64,000 nucleotides of DNA from Geranomyces variabilis (lineage: Eukaryota > Chytridiomycota > Chytridiomycetes > Spizellomycetales > Powellomycetaceae): contig JADGJP010000055.1 of the NCBI GenBank assembly GCA_027603065.1, positions 46,801 through 110,800 of the forward strand. The letters are read 5' to 3'. How positions within the stretch are numbered: the first letter of the stretch is position 1; the number at the start of each line of letters is the position of its first letter. Below are positions 22,930 through 32,996 of this stretch, one piece after another. The notes below the pieces were generated by a model. It ran no database searches. It saw nothing but the letters and a program-made list of their open reading frames with translations, and was not told the DNA's origin. A program made the translations under genes and the position numbers.

Positions 22930-23625
22930 ATGACGGCAACTACGATGACCCGCCGCCCGTGCGGCCTTCCGCTGTGTGTTTTGTTTGCGGTGCTTGTGCT
23001 TGCGATTGTTTTTTCGCCGGCGCTGGCGGCGCCGATTGCGGTGCCGACCTCAAGGGCGACCATTGCGAAACGTCCTGTGGTGCCTAATGGCAATCCGACG
23101 GCGGCCTCGACGGTCGGGGTCCGAAAGCCTACGCCTACGCATAAGACCGCAGAAGGGAGCTTAAGCCGTCCTACTACTACCGCACGAGAAAGTCCTGGCC
23201 CTGCTACTGCGCCGAGCAACGGGTTTTTACGTGAGTTAAATTTTTTGCAATCTGGCCGGCTGCGGCTTTACACGGAGAGAAAAACTCACCATCATGTTGC
23301 CATTTCTTCTTTTCTCATCTTCTTTCCAGCAATCGCTTCTCAAATAATCAACATCCCGCCCGGCCCGCCCGGCCCAATCCTCTCGCTACCCGGAATCCTC
23401 GGTGCAATTGGACTGGGAAAGCGCCAGCAGGAAGTGCAAGTCGAATTGCCTGTGCCGGTCGCCGCGACGGGTGGGGATGATCAGGTTCCGGCGAGCCAGT
23501 TGGTGGTGAATGAGGTGTTGCCGCCGGCGCCACCGCCACCGCCTTCGGAGAGCGAGGCAAGTGTCGCATTGATTCCGAGTAGTCAGACCGGTGGGGATGA
23601 TTCGATTGCGGCTTTTGCGGGTTGA
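22930..23625 (+). CDS. Secreted or wall-associated protein, unknown function
   Basis: Two exons, 22930-23230 and 23330-23625 (198 residues; phase 1 junction agrees; 99-bp intron). The N-terminus is a clear signal peptide: basic MTRRP, a hydrophobic core LCVLFAVLVLAIVFSPALA, and likely cleavage after ALA. The mature part is Pro/Thr/Ala-rich. It has a short collagen-like PPGPPGP stretch, a possible dibasic site (GKRQQ) and a second Pro run near the C-terminus. There are few cysteines and no catalytic motif. It is probably secreted or cell-surface. No family is recognised; the class is common among fungal low-complexity secreted proteins. Confidence 0.65.
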   Translation: MTATTMTRRPCGLPLCVLFAVLVLAIVFSPALAAPIAVPTSRATIAKRPVVPNGNPTAASTVGVRKPTPTHKTAEGSLSRPTTTARESPGPATAPSNGFLRELNFLQSGRLRLYTERKTHHHVAISSFLIFFPAIASQIINIPPGPPGPILSLPGILGAIGLGKRQQEVQVELPVPVAATGGDDQVPASQLVVNEVLPPAPPPPPSESEASVALIPSSQTGGDDSIAAFAG

Positions 23626-24353
23626 GAAGATTGGAACATAGGGAGGAGGCATATCTGTCATTTTTGTCCATCGAAGCAGTTGTATTTGAGCATTTTTGTA
23701 AATCAAATTTTGTATAACTATGTAAAATCTTATTGGCGGCTGGTACCTCCTTCGAAAGAATGCCGCAGCGGCACCTGAGCTAAAGAGGTTCTGCGGTCGC
23801 ACGCGAGGGGGAACGCGCTGGTTGGAAGGTCGAGGACAGGAGTTGCGTGATTTCGACATTCGTTCATATCCGGTGAATGAGCGGGAAAAAGTGACCGCCA
23901 CCGATGGCCGGGCGGAGAATGAACGGGGGTTATGAGCATTCATATTGGCGAAGCCGTCAGAGATGTCAAGAAATGCCGAGCTGTCATTCGCGAGCTGTCG
24001 GAAAGAAAACCGCGCCCCGGGCCATCAGTGCTCTTCCCACCTCTCAGCGCTAGCCGTCGTGAGAATTTATTTGGTTAAGTTTGGGCTCAAAAAAAGATTC
24101 GTACTTTATTGTTCGTCAGCCAAAAATCTATTTACAATAACTGCCAAAAATAGTCCCGCGGAGGAGTTTTCACGTCCTTGGTAGTGCGCGCCACACACAT
24201 ATGGTTCATCGACCGAGCTTTGATTAGCATCCGCTTTCCTTCCAAGCCGAGCGGAGAACCACCGTCAAAAAAGCGAGAGCAAAAACGGCGTGCTCTAGCT
24301 TTCTCTCGCTCTCTGCCTGTAGCTCCCCTGTTCTCCGACTTCTTCGCACCGCC
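23626..24353. other. Intergenic, nothing recognised
   Basis: Holds the 3' flank of the secreted-protein gene and the promoter of the RGS gene. Minus-strand ORFs here have no domain or splice support. Confidence 0.5.
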
Positions 24354-25358
24354 ATGGCAATGCAGGGACGGAACAAATACAAGATTTCTTTGACGGCGGG
24401 TGAGAGTGGGAGGAGTGAGTCGGGTTGTAGCGTGCTTTTAGGCTGCTTACCATGGCCGGCTGGCGCTCGGGGGCTTTTAGTGCTTCATGACGACGTGGAA
24501 TACCCGTTTTCACTGGCGAACTTTGAGAAGTATGTGCGCAAAGAGCATTCTGAGGTACAGAAGTCGGAACAGACCGCCGCATGTGCATCCTGCTTTACTG
24601 CGCGTTTCCCGCAAGTTGCTCAACACCGTTTATCACAAACAACAGGAAAACCTCGAATTCTTTCAAGCCATTTCTCGATACCGCGAACGAGCCGCGAAAG
24701 TCTACCCCTCCGTCCACTCATCTCTCCGTTCGCGGCGCACCACCTCGCACGGCTCAGTACGCTCAATCTCATCCGCATTTGCCTCGCAAGCGTCTCTCAG
24801 TGCTAATCCAAGCGGCGCGTCACGGGAGCGGCTTGCGGGTGCTGCATCAGAGGAGGTTATTGATGCTGGGGAGCGTGACAAGCTTAAGGAAGAGGTGGAT
24901 AAGCTCGTTGCAGTTTATATGGTACCCGGCGCGGAGAAAGAGGTTAATGTGCCGGCGACGTTGAGGAAGAAACTTATGGTTGAGGTGAACGATAAAAAGA
25001 ACTATCATCCGGATATTTTTAAGCCGGTGGAACAGCATGTTTATCTGATGGTAAGATCGCGGCGGCTGAAGGGGCAAATGCAGCATTTGCTATACGAGCA
25101 CTCAACACTCGCGTGCGGCCCATTTTCGTTCACTAGATGAAGACGTCCAGCTATCCAAACTTTTACCGTGAGGCCGTAACGTACCTGCAGGTGAGCTCTC
25201 TGGTGTGGTCGTTCTTATAAGCTTGGCTTTTGCTTTAGCTTTTGCTTTTGTTTCAGTCCAAAAACCTGCCAATGCCGCAAAAGGAACCTGCCACCGAGCG
25301 ACACACGCTCGAGAGGGCGAGTCGATCGAACTTGCGGGACGCAACTCCCGCGCAATAA
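24354..25358 (+). CDS. RGS-domain protein (G-alpha regulator)
   Basis: Five exons: 24354-24399, 24481-24554, 24616-25050, 25137-25190 and 25257-25358 (236 residues). An alternative acceptor for exon 2 at 24442 keeps frame and adds 13 residues. The RGS fold reads from YPFSLANFEKYVRKEHSE and QQENLEFFQAISRYRERA, across a Ser-rich insert, to VYMVPGAEKEVNVP, LRKKLMVEV, HPDIFKPVEQHVY and YPNFYREAVTYLQ. The order of these blocks fits RGS helices 2-9. RGS proteins speed GTP hydrolysis by G-alpha subunits and so shorten signalling. The Ser/Arg-rich loop of about 60 residues between helices 5 and 6 is longer than usual. No membrane or DEP domain is seen, so this is a small stand-alone RGS protein. Confidence 0.82.
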
Positions 25359-25436
25359 GTGCAATAAAAAAGCGTTGGGCCGCTGGCACGGGCATGGATG
25401 AGTTTGTAAAAATAATGCCATTCCCTTTGGAAAGCC

Positions 25437-25560
25437 TCATCTCATTTTTTTGTCTGAAGTGGAGAGTTGGGATGATGAGAACGCCGAGCATAATTTGCAA
25501 AATTTCATCTCATTTTTTGTCTGAAGTGGAAACTTGGGATGATGAGAACGCCGAGCATAA
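25437..25560 (+). repeat. 68-bp tandem duplication
   Basis: Copies at 25437-25492 and 25505-25560 share ttgggatgatgagaacgccg and the following agcataa, plus a common tcatctcattttttt start. Spacing is 68 bp with a few substitutions. It lies just downstream of the RGS gene stop codon. Confidence 0.85.
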
Positions 25561-26249
25561 GATTGACAACAAGCCTATCATGGAGAGACACACCGGAGAC
25601 CCTCAGCCGGGGAAAATACACGGCGTGCACATACGATCACACAGACCTGCATACACGTGAGTTTAAATGGATTGTGCAGGCTGTCCGCCTACATATTTCA
25701 TTTTCACGAAGTTCTTAGGTTTAGGAGGACAGGAAGTTTCCGACGAGACCACCTTCGGCAACGGCAATCTGGCATGATGCTAAATAGACATGGCCACTCC
25801 GAGCGGACCTGTCAGAAATCCACCTAACAACGCGAAACTGGTTCAGTTCCGCTCCCATTCCCAGCATTTCCTTTCCGCCTTATGGTGCGCGGAATGCCCC
25901 TTCAACGACTGATCGGTAACCGCGGCGCCCCGCCATAGACCAGCTTCTGCGCAACAGGAAGAACAGAGGAACAATTTTTCTTCGACCCGCGAAGGCCTAC
26001 AGCAAATCCTCACGTTCGCGACAAATCTTACCAAGAATAAACCGTATACTTTTTTTTAAGAAATCGACGAGCGCAACGGAGACCGAAATTGTAGAAAGCC
26101 AGTGGAAGCTGCACTTCAATAAGCAGCGCTGCGAGAGCGTTAAGTTCGCTTATGCTTATCTCACACGTACTTCTAGTAATTCGAGAGGGAACCCAAAAAG
26201 TAGTGCATTTCTGGGACATAGTGTTTTCCCCTCAAGCACCTTGCTCTAT

Positions 26250-26310
26250 GGAAATGAACCTGCGCCCGAGGGGTGGGCAGAAATACGCTAGACCACTAAG
26301 CTATGCGAAA
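26250..26310 (-). other. tRNA-like A and B box pair
   Basis: On the minus strand TAGCTTAGTGG (A-box consensus) is followed at exact tRNA spacing (43 bp) by GGTTCATTTCC (one base off the B-box consensus). A D-stem can form, but acceptor, anticodon and T stems cannot. This is not a functional tRNA; it may be a tRNA-derived SINE head or chance. Confidence 0.3.
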
Positions 26311-27158
26311 TTGTTCGCGGAAAGGCAAACATCCTAATCGTTTAATCCATACTCCACCATCCTGGCAACATTTTCGCGAATCCAGAAGTGTCCACCAAAT
26401 CTGCGCTGCGCCTCCCGCATTATCATGCTTCGGTAAATACTAAATGAGGGCTGCCCGGAACGTTGCTTGCTGGTTCGGCCCCAAGGGAAGCGAGAACGCT
26501 TGAGCGAAGTCAGCCGCAGGGGCTTCTTAATCCTGACCCTATTGCTGCACTTGATCCTGTCATGGAGGATCTGTCGTATAGCCGCCGCCCCTGTGGCCCT
26601 CATATGGCGAAAGGGCCACTGGGGGCTGTCGGTGACAGGCTTACGTACGCGTCGGACTTGCAGCGAAACTGTCGAATTTGGACAGTAGTGTAGAAACGCG
26701 GAAAGACTGGCACGAAATGTAGTCATGCCTATTACACACCATATCCATCTGTAAACGAGCGGCTTGGCGAGGAAGCCACCAATTACCGTATGAGAGCTAA
26801 GCGGTCGGATCCATTGGCCATTCAGTGAGCCCTCGCCGAGGGCATCTTGCAGCAGGTTCCACAAAAGCTCAAAGCCTAGCTGCAAAGCACCGGGAATAAT
26901 CGGTTCTCACCATATGGCGGGCTGAGCCCGGGGCAGAAGACGCAAAGAAGCCCGCATTGCACTAATGCGTAGATGCTACGCCTCTATTGTTCTTGCGGGG
27001 TCTTTTCTGCGACAACCCGGTCCCGGGAATCTGTCCTAAACGCGGTACGAACCATATAGCACATTGTCAAGCTCTCTGCACTAAGCTTTTTCTTAAGGGC
27101 CGTTTGTGGATCTTAGCACATTCTTATTAATAATGAAAATCCAGTGTCCGTCCCTTGC

Positions 27159-28551
27159 TTATGATCTGACAAGGTCCCTGCTCAATTCGTACAATGCTCG
27201 ACGCATCGCGTGCGCAAGGGATTCATGCACAATCGGGGCGTGTTTAGCCAGTAACATCTCCAGATGAGACGCCTGCTCCGGTCTAAGTGCAGTCGCTACA
27301 TCACCAGGTGCCGCTATGTCCTGGCGCCCACGCGCGTAGCCTTCCTGTCGTATGCACCACAATCGCTCATGAAGAGAAGATACTTCGTGACGAAGATGCA
27401 GAACTTCCTGGCAAAGTCGATGGTTTGAGTCCCGTAGTTCAGAGATAATTTGAGGGTGACTGAGCTGCGTAGTAAAGTGCGGCGTGTTTGTCGTAACGGT
27501 CTTGTTAAGCACACAGTCACGCGGCTTTTGCTCGTTTTGATGACGTGGCTCTCTGAACTACAAGGGCGTCAGGTCAATCTAAATTGCGAAGCCCCCAAGT
27601 GCGACTCACATGACGGTTTTCGAACGGGAACAAAGGCGGGCGCGTTCTAGTGTTCTGCAGATGGGCATGTTTTAGTGCTCCATCATACTCAGCCAGCATT
27701 TGTCCGTCCCCTTGACAGAGAGGCTCTCTTGACTGGAAGGCCATTAATTCATGATTACTAAGATCCAATTTTTCTTGAAGTACCTGAGACTGCTGACGCC
27801 AATGCAGTTGGTGAAGCGGCGCGTGCGCTGGGTGTGTCGAAACTCCTAAAGGATGAAGCGGTCCAGAATCCAGCAGCTTCACTCTAGGTGTGAGGTGCGA
27901 AGAGTATCGGCGCCCGTTTACGCCTGTCCAAGAATTCCATCGAACCTTAGAAGAAGATGTGACGGAGTCGGCAAATGACACACGTCGTTTGGGGCGCACT
28001 TCCTGGTTGGGCAACAAATAGGTGAGTAAGCCTCCCTCGAGAGACCCAAACCGCTTAACGATCACCTCAATAGGCTGCTCCAGTTGCGAACTGAGCCTGG
28101 CCCGTGAACCCGTCGGGGGCAGCCGCTTGTTCGTTTCCATGTACGATATAAGCTGGTTCAAGCCGTTCACCTCGCTTTCGGAAAGCTCATCGGCTTGCAC
28201 TCGCTTGATAAGCCCGTCGATGACATCTTGCTGCTTTCCCGAGCTCAGATCGTGAAAACTCGCACGGCAAAACGTTCCTTGTGTCTTGAGATTGATCCGA
28301 ATGTAGGGATGGCCATCTTGTGGTGAAAACCATACTTCCTCGGAAGTGATATGTACGTTGTTCAACTGGGGTATCTTGAGTAGCGGCAGATCATCGAGCT
28401 TATTCCCCATTTGGGTAATGCTTGGTGAGTCGCATTCGCAGACTCCTGAGGAAACCGAAGCTGGGGACTCCGCTCGTGCTCCTGAGGTTATAAGAGATTG
28501 AGGAGCGACGCAGGCAGTAAAATGTTCTTTTGCAGGTGAGGTACCACTCAT
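27159..28551 (-). CDS. Orphan protein with C-terminal coiled coil
   Basis: Two exons, 28551-27610 and 27557-27159 (446 residues). The donor is GTGAGT and the acceptor TTGTAG, giving a 52-bp intron with phase 0 on both sides. The start is the ATG at 28551; the frame continues upstream without another ATG. The N-terminal half is mixed polar sequence with no recognised domain (LPLLKIPQLNNVHITSEE, then VRPKRRVSFADSV). The C-terminal part has heptad-like helices: ISELRDSNHRLCQEVLHLRH, EVSSLHERLWCIRQEG, then EQASHLEMLLAKHAPIVHES. The sequence RRVSFAD resembles PP1-docking RVxF motifs, but this is weak. Codon use looks like true coding sequence. Function unknown. Confidence 0.6.
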
Positions 28552-28962
28552 TGTGTAAGAGACGATATGACGAGCCGGAGTTTGCCTATCAGTGTCGAGG
28601 TACACTGGTAACGTCCTGAGTAGGGCGGAAGGCGGGCGAAGGGCAAGTGTTTTACAACTCTCAAGCAGCCGCTAGTCCTGGCAAATCCTCGAGGCTTCCG
28701 CCAACCCCACTGGCATGTGGTCCAGAACCAACATGATTTCACAAACCAGGCGCTCGGAACCGGATTGTGGATCTGCGTCAAGCCACAAAGTCTCCCACGC
28801 GCAAAACCTGGGTCTGCAGTTGTATGACCGTTTTGGGAGCCAAGCACTGACGCTCATTTGTGCTCACGTGGAGCTAGTGCCAGGAGTGTGGGGCCCCCTT
28901 CCTACCCCGGTCGTTGACCAGGCCTTCGGAACCGTTTGTTCTACTGACTCAGTGGCAATGCA

Positions 28963-30039
28963 ATGGAGATTAGCGACAGGCAGATTTGCTGTTCAGCCGC
29001 AACAGAGCAAAGCGGCGGGCTTATCGATACCGCGCCGCCCGGCCTTTCCCGCTTCAAGCCGGCAGCACGTGAGAATGGCCCCATGAATTTCTCTCAGCCC
29101 TCGCAAACCTGCTGCACGCAGCAACCATCTGAGAAGCCTGAGCTGTACGTCCAAACACGTGGCAGTATTTTACCCCCTTACCGTACCTCTGAAAGCTCCC
29201 TTGGGAATTTCGCAATACCTCCTGCCCCGTCTCTCGAATTGCGCGAGACCCCTTGATCCAGCGTTCAAGCTCTGAATCCGTATCTTGACGAATACGACTT
29301 CCGCGACAAGATCATGCTTCATCTCACATTCGACTGGGCCGTTCAAGAGCTGCGGTTTGCATGGCGTAATGAGATTTTTGTCCTGTAAGTGCGCTTTGGC
29401 GGCGAGACCGGCAGTTAGAGTTGGTTGGGCCGAGAAAGCCATCGACAGTGGGTGTTGCTCGCGGGAAAGCCTGCGACGCGAGCCGCTTCCTTCCAGTGAA
29501 TACCTATATGGCCCGTTCTAAGTGGCGCCAAACTAAAGCGCCGGTGGGATTGTAGTCTCCCGACCTCAAAATGGCTTGCCTATATTTCAAAAGTATGAGG
29601 TCTCAAACGGCCATGCGTTGTCTCAAGCGACCTGTCCTGCTTCGGACCTACAAACCAGGATGAGGACCCTATCCAGTCCAACGAGTCCAGAGGCCCATGA
29701 ACTTCCGGCAGACACCTCCCTTTCCGAGAGGCAGCACAAGGAAACTTTGAGCTATTTTCTTCATCGGTAATTCATACCATTCAGTTCGTCCTCGCTTGGC
29801 AGAGCAGCAAAAGGGCGGGGGCGTCTCGCGATGCTCTTGACACCGCGAGAATTTCTTCTGGGCAAATGGTTAAGCAGATGAGACGAGCCGGAATCCAAAA
29901 CCTCAAAACTTTTAAACTCGACAGAAAGAAAAAAAGAGCCATCATTTCGGTAGAGAACAATTTTTTCACGACACGTTTCGCCTCAAACACCACCGTCCGG
30001 CGCACCAGGCCGTCTACTCGACGAAAGCAGTGCCGCTAG
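28963..30039 (+). CDS. Possible multi-exon orphan gene
   Basis: Starts at ATG 28963 (MEISDRQICCSAATEQSGG). A coding-like block follows at about 29268-29386 (NPYLDEYDFRDKIMLHLTFD, then WAVQELRFAWRNEIFVL) ending at a strong GTAAGT donor at 29387. The next exon is uncertain. One option after 29502 ends quickly (EYLYGPF, stop 29519-29521). Another begins near 29711 and runs through MVKQMRRAGIQNLKTFKLDR to a basic tail ending at TAG 30037-30039. No domain is recognised. The first junction is also uncertain, though phase 1 donors and an acceptor at about 29271 would fit. Confidence 0.4.
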
Positions 30040-30102
30040 TATTGCTGCTGACACTATCGCTGGCGCTGCCACTGCAACCCTTCGAGCTTGCATCATGGCA
30101 TG

Positions 30103-30693
30103 TCAGCCCATCCCGGTGCAAAGACCCGCCGTCCGCCATTTCGAGCAAAAGTAAAAGTCGGATGCCCACAAGCATCGGGCCGTGGCAGGAAAGATCGTAC
30201 TTGCAGGTGGCGCGTGGTGGCGTGTCAGCGAATGTATTTGAATGAGCGGGCAGAGGGTGGGGGTGGTCGCAGTGATGCTAGTAGCAACGCCGGTTGTGGT
30301 CGCGCTAATCATGCCGGTGCTCGTTGGGAGGAGAGGGGCAGATGTAGAGGTGGTAAATGTTAGATTGTCGCTACCGCTAATGCCTTCTCGTGTAGGCAGA
30401 AAGTGATGTTCATTATCGCGACGGCGGCCGCCCGGGTAACGATGGGTGCGAGAGTCGGATGCATGTGCGTTGTTCGTGTCTGGGCGCTGATGTGGGTCGG
30501 AGCGGTAGCGGCGACGAGCATGGTTGATGGGTAAATTAATGCGGATGCTATTGCGACTACTGCGACTCGTGACAATGTGGGTGGGACTGGCGGGCGCGAA
30601 TGCCGCGGATTTGGAATCGGCTCGTAAAGAGGGCGGGGAAGGAAGACAGTTGAGGCCGTCGGAGGGTGACTCACCATGACCAACACCAGACAT
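30103..30693 (-). CDS. Doubtful orphan ORF
   Basis: A 196-codon ATG-led frame. A good donor (GTGAGT) occurs right after MSGVGH, so only the first codons may be exon and the rest may be intron or a different frame. The composition is rich in Thr, Ser, Pro and Arg, with no domain. Coding status unclear. Confidence 0.3.
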   Translation of the reverse strand: MSGVGHGESPSDGLNCLPSPPSLRADSKSAAFAPASPTHIVTSRSSRNSIRINLPINHARRRYRSDPHQRPDTNNAHASDSRTHRYPGGRRRDNEHHFLPTREGISGSDNLTFTTSTSAPLLPTSTGMISATTTGVATSITATTPTLCPLIQIHSLTRHHAPPASTIFPATARCLWASDFYFCSKWRTAGLCTGMG

Positions 30694-30906
30694 CTCAGCG
30701 GCTCACACCGGCCGCTACGCCGCCGCGCATGACGGCTGGTGTCGGCGGCGGCCGTTATTGGCTCCTGCGCTGGAGCGGAATACCTGTGATGACTGGCACG
30801 GTACTTTCCGCCGTAGTATTGGACACGCCCGCCGTGAGAAGGTGCGACCGCAGGACCTCGTGATATGGCGCGGCATTCGTGAGCCTGATGGCAGAGCCGG
30901 TGGTAA

Positions 30907-31320
30907 CTAAGAGTCGGCAGCAGATACCGTGCACGGCCCGGATTGGGCGACGTTGAGGAACTTGGCTAGGAAAGCGGGACTCGACGTGGAGGGCGGCGGT
31001 GCTGCAGGATTAGTTACAGTGGAAGCGTCGGCTGCTGTTTGGGAGGCTGAGTCGCATTTGAGAACTTCTCTTTCCCCTTCTTTTCCCAGTTCCAGACTTC
31101 TCCGTTTGCTGCCTGGCTGGCTCGTCTCGTCGCCGCCATCCATCTGAACACGACAAAAAGCCTCGTCGAGCCACACATATATCGACTTGCTGCATTGCTG
31201 TTGCGTCATGAGTCCGGCGGTCGGCTGCGAGGAGCGGAGCCGTTGAAAAAAAAAAATCCCAAGGACCGAAGGTGCGCAGAGGCAAGCGACAACTATCAAT
31301 CCCTTGAGGCGACCGGCCAT
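30907..31320 (-). CDS. Small single-pass membrane protein, unknown
   Basis: Begins at ATG 31320 and stops at 30907 (137 residues); the frame upstream is poly-T derived. The N-terminus has one hydrophobic segment (GLIVVACLCAPSVLGIFFF) after a short basic stretch (MAGRLK), so it is a signal anchor or uncleaved signal. The rest is polar: a Gln/Cys segment, a Lys/Glu-rich helix and a Pro/Ser-rich tail. No family is recognised. A spliced alternative that removes the FFF run is possible (AG before the codons for PTAGLM). Confidence 0.4.
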   Translation of the reverse strand: MAGRLKGLIVVACLCAPSVLGIFFFQRLRSSQPTAGLMTQQQCSKSIYVWLDEAFCRVQMDGGDETSQPGSKRRSLELGKEGEREVLKCDSASQTAADASTVTNPAAPPPSTSSPAFLAKFLNVAQSGPCTVSAADS

Positions 31321-31505
31321 AGACAACGGAAAAAAAAAAAAAATAAAAAAAATCACTCAGCTCCGCACACCTTCCTTGTACGATTTTAGGGTATGATATT
31401 ACTATTCCAAGGCCTGCCTGGCAAATGTAAATGTAGAAAAAAAACATCCGCACTGGTTTTTCGTTTTTCTCTTTACCAATTCATCATTCCCCTTTTTCGT
31501 TTCCG

Positions 31506-32261
31506 CTAATAATTCCATCCGGGCGCCGTGCCCGCCGCATGGCCCGTCAACCCACTCCCCAGAATCAGACATGCCTCGCCAAACCCCCTCCCGACCGCCT
31601 TCATGACCTTCTTGACCTTCTTTCCGGCCTTTCTCGGGCGTTTGCGTCTCAGCATCGCCACGAGATTGTCATTCCGTGCATAGTTTGGCGGGTAATGTGC
31701 AGTGTGGAGGGTGACTGTTGAGCGGTATGCGGGCAGAAAGTCGGTGCTGTTTAGCATGTGGAGGAAGAGGCGGGAGTTGAGGAAGGGGTGGTTTGGGTGG
31801 AGGTGTGCGAGTGCGGGCTGCTGCTGGTGCGAGCCGTGGATTGGGATTTCCGTATCCGGATTCTCGTGTGATGGTGATGGTAGTGATGGTGGTGATGATG
31901 ATGATGAAGATGCAGGCGTGGCTGATGACCGGCCTCCAAAGAAGGCGGCAACCCGTTGCCGGAATGCGCCGGTGGTATTTGTATTTGTAGGTTTGGGTAT
32001 TTGCTGCGATGTCGTGGTTGTGGTTGTCGTTGTCGGTGTCGGTGGCTGCGGCGGTCGGCAAGCCGAGTCGTGCTGCCGAGCATACGCAGCAGACGCCATT
32101 AGTGAATCAGCAAAGATCAATTGTCCAGCGCCGAGCATCATGGCTGGCGATTCAGGAGGCGACGGCGAAATAGCGTTGACGGGCAGTGTTGGCGGAGGCG
32201 GCGGTAGAGATGGTCGTCGTCGCCTCGAGCGCCGGTTGATGATAGCCGCACTTATCGGCAT
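31506..32261 (-). CDS. Low-complexity basic orphan protein
   Basis: Start chosen at ATG 32261 (MPISAAIINRRSRRRRPS), giving 251 residues. The open frame reaches 32615, but the extra part reads GC-rich promoter-like sequence. Features are an Arg cluster at the start, Pro runs, a Thr8 tract, poly-Ser before SLPSPSHENPDTEIP, and a basic C-terminus (MLRRKRPRKAGKKVKKVMK) followed by a small hydrophobic Gly-rich tail (LILGSGLTGHAAG). No domain is recognised. The motif HMLNSTDFLPAYRSTVTLHT is the most protein-like part. Possibly nuclear; this is a guess from the Lys/Arg clusters. Confidence 0.5.
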   Translation of the reverse strand: MPISAAIINRRSRRRRPSLPPPPPTLPVNAISPSPPESPAMMLGAGQLIFADSLMASAAYARQHDSACRPPQPPTPTTTTTTTTSQQIPKPTNTNTTGAFRQRVAAFFGGRSSATPASSSSSSPPSLPSPSHENPDTEIPIHGSHQQQPALAHLHPNHPFLNSRLFLHMLNSTDFLPAYRSTVTLHTAHYPPNYARNDNLVAMLRRKRPRKAGKKVKKVMKAVGRGFGEACLILGSGLTGHAAGTAPGWNY

Positions 32262-32996
32262 GATTGCGCTAGGGGGGTTGGGGAGCGGGGTGAGCGACGA
32301 AAAAGGCGGGCAGAAAAAGAGTCGACGCAGAGTGGGGAAAAAGAACTTGCCCGTACGACTCCTACCACGGAGGGTCTGGGCCTTCCTTTTGTCTCCCCAT
32401 GTGCAAGAGCCTTCCTTGTCTACCGGCGGGCGGCGGCGGGCGGGCAACGGGGGGGCCGCTCCGCCTCGCCGCCCGCATGAGAGGCTCACGCCAGAGAGCC
32501 GCCCCGCCAGAGAGTGAGCGCCCGCCAGTGTCAAAAAGAAACAGCGCGCAAAATGACACAACTCACGTGATCTGTGTCCACCCACACTCGAGAAAGCACG
32601 CCGGGCTGAACCCACAGCCGAGCAAGCTCATCACTATCATGCCGGGTGGCCATTCCCACAAAGGCACTTCACTTCACAGGCATGCTTTCTCCGAACGCAT
32701 TCGGAGCACGACGTATCGCTGAAACGAATGCAACGGGAGCAAGACTGTCGTTGATCTATCCATGACATGCGATGGTAACGCCGCTCAGAACAGCTTTGAA
32801 AGAGAGTCATTTGTATGTATTGTCAATCTGGCCTCTTGCCACGAAATGAAAAGACACGGGGCACGAGGGAAAGGAGGAGCCTGGCTCCTTAACATACTGT
32901 ATGCACTGCGCGCGGGTCACGTGGCTTAGCATGGGCTTAGCGTGGCTTAGCGGGACGCGTCGTGCGTGCAAGTATATATTACAGCCTCCCTTCTCT
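32262..32996. other. Intergenic, nothing recognised
   Basis: Promoter side of the low-complexity gene and 3' flank of the F-box gene. GC-rich near 32400-32520; an AT-rich tatatatt block at about 32973. No supported ORF. Confidence 0.5.

Larger units (their letters stand above)
25359..27158. other. Gene-poor stretch
   Basis: About 1.8 kb without a supported gene. Contains a 68-bp tandem duplication (25437-25560), a tRNA-like promoter-box pair (26250-26303, minus) and a 183-codon minus frame (26885-26334) with no domain and no clear start. That frame may be chance or a relic. Confidence 0.5.

Noticed and set aside
26250-26310. A functional tRNA gene on the minus strand
   Set aside because: Acceptor, anticodon and T stems do not pair; only the promoter-box resemblance and D-arm remain.
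26334-26885. 183-codon minus ORF as a gene
   Set aside because: No convincing ATG context, domain or splice partner; kept only as part of the gene-poor stretch.
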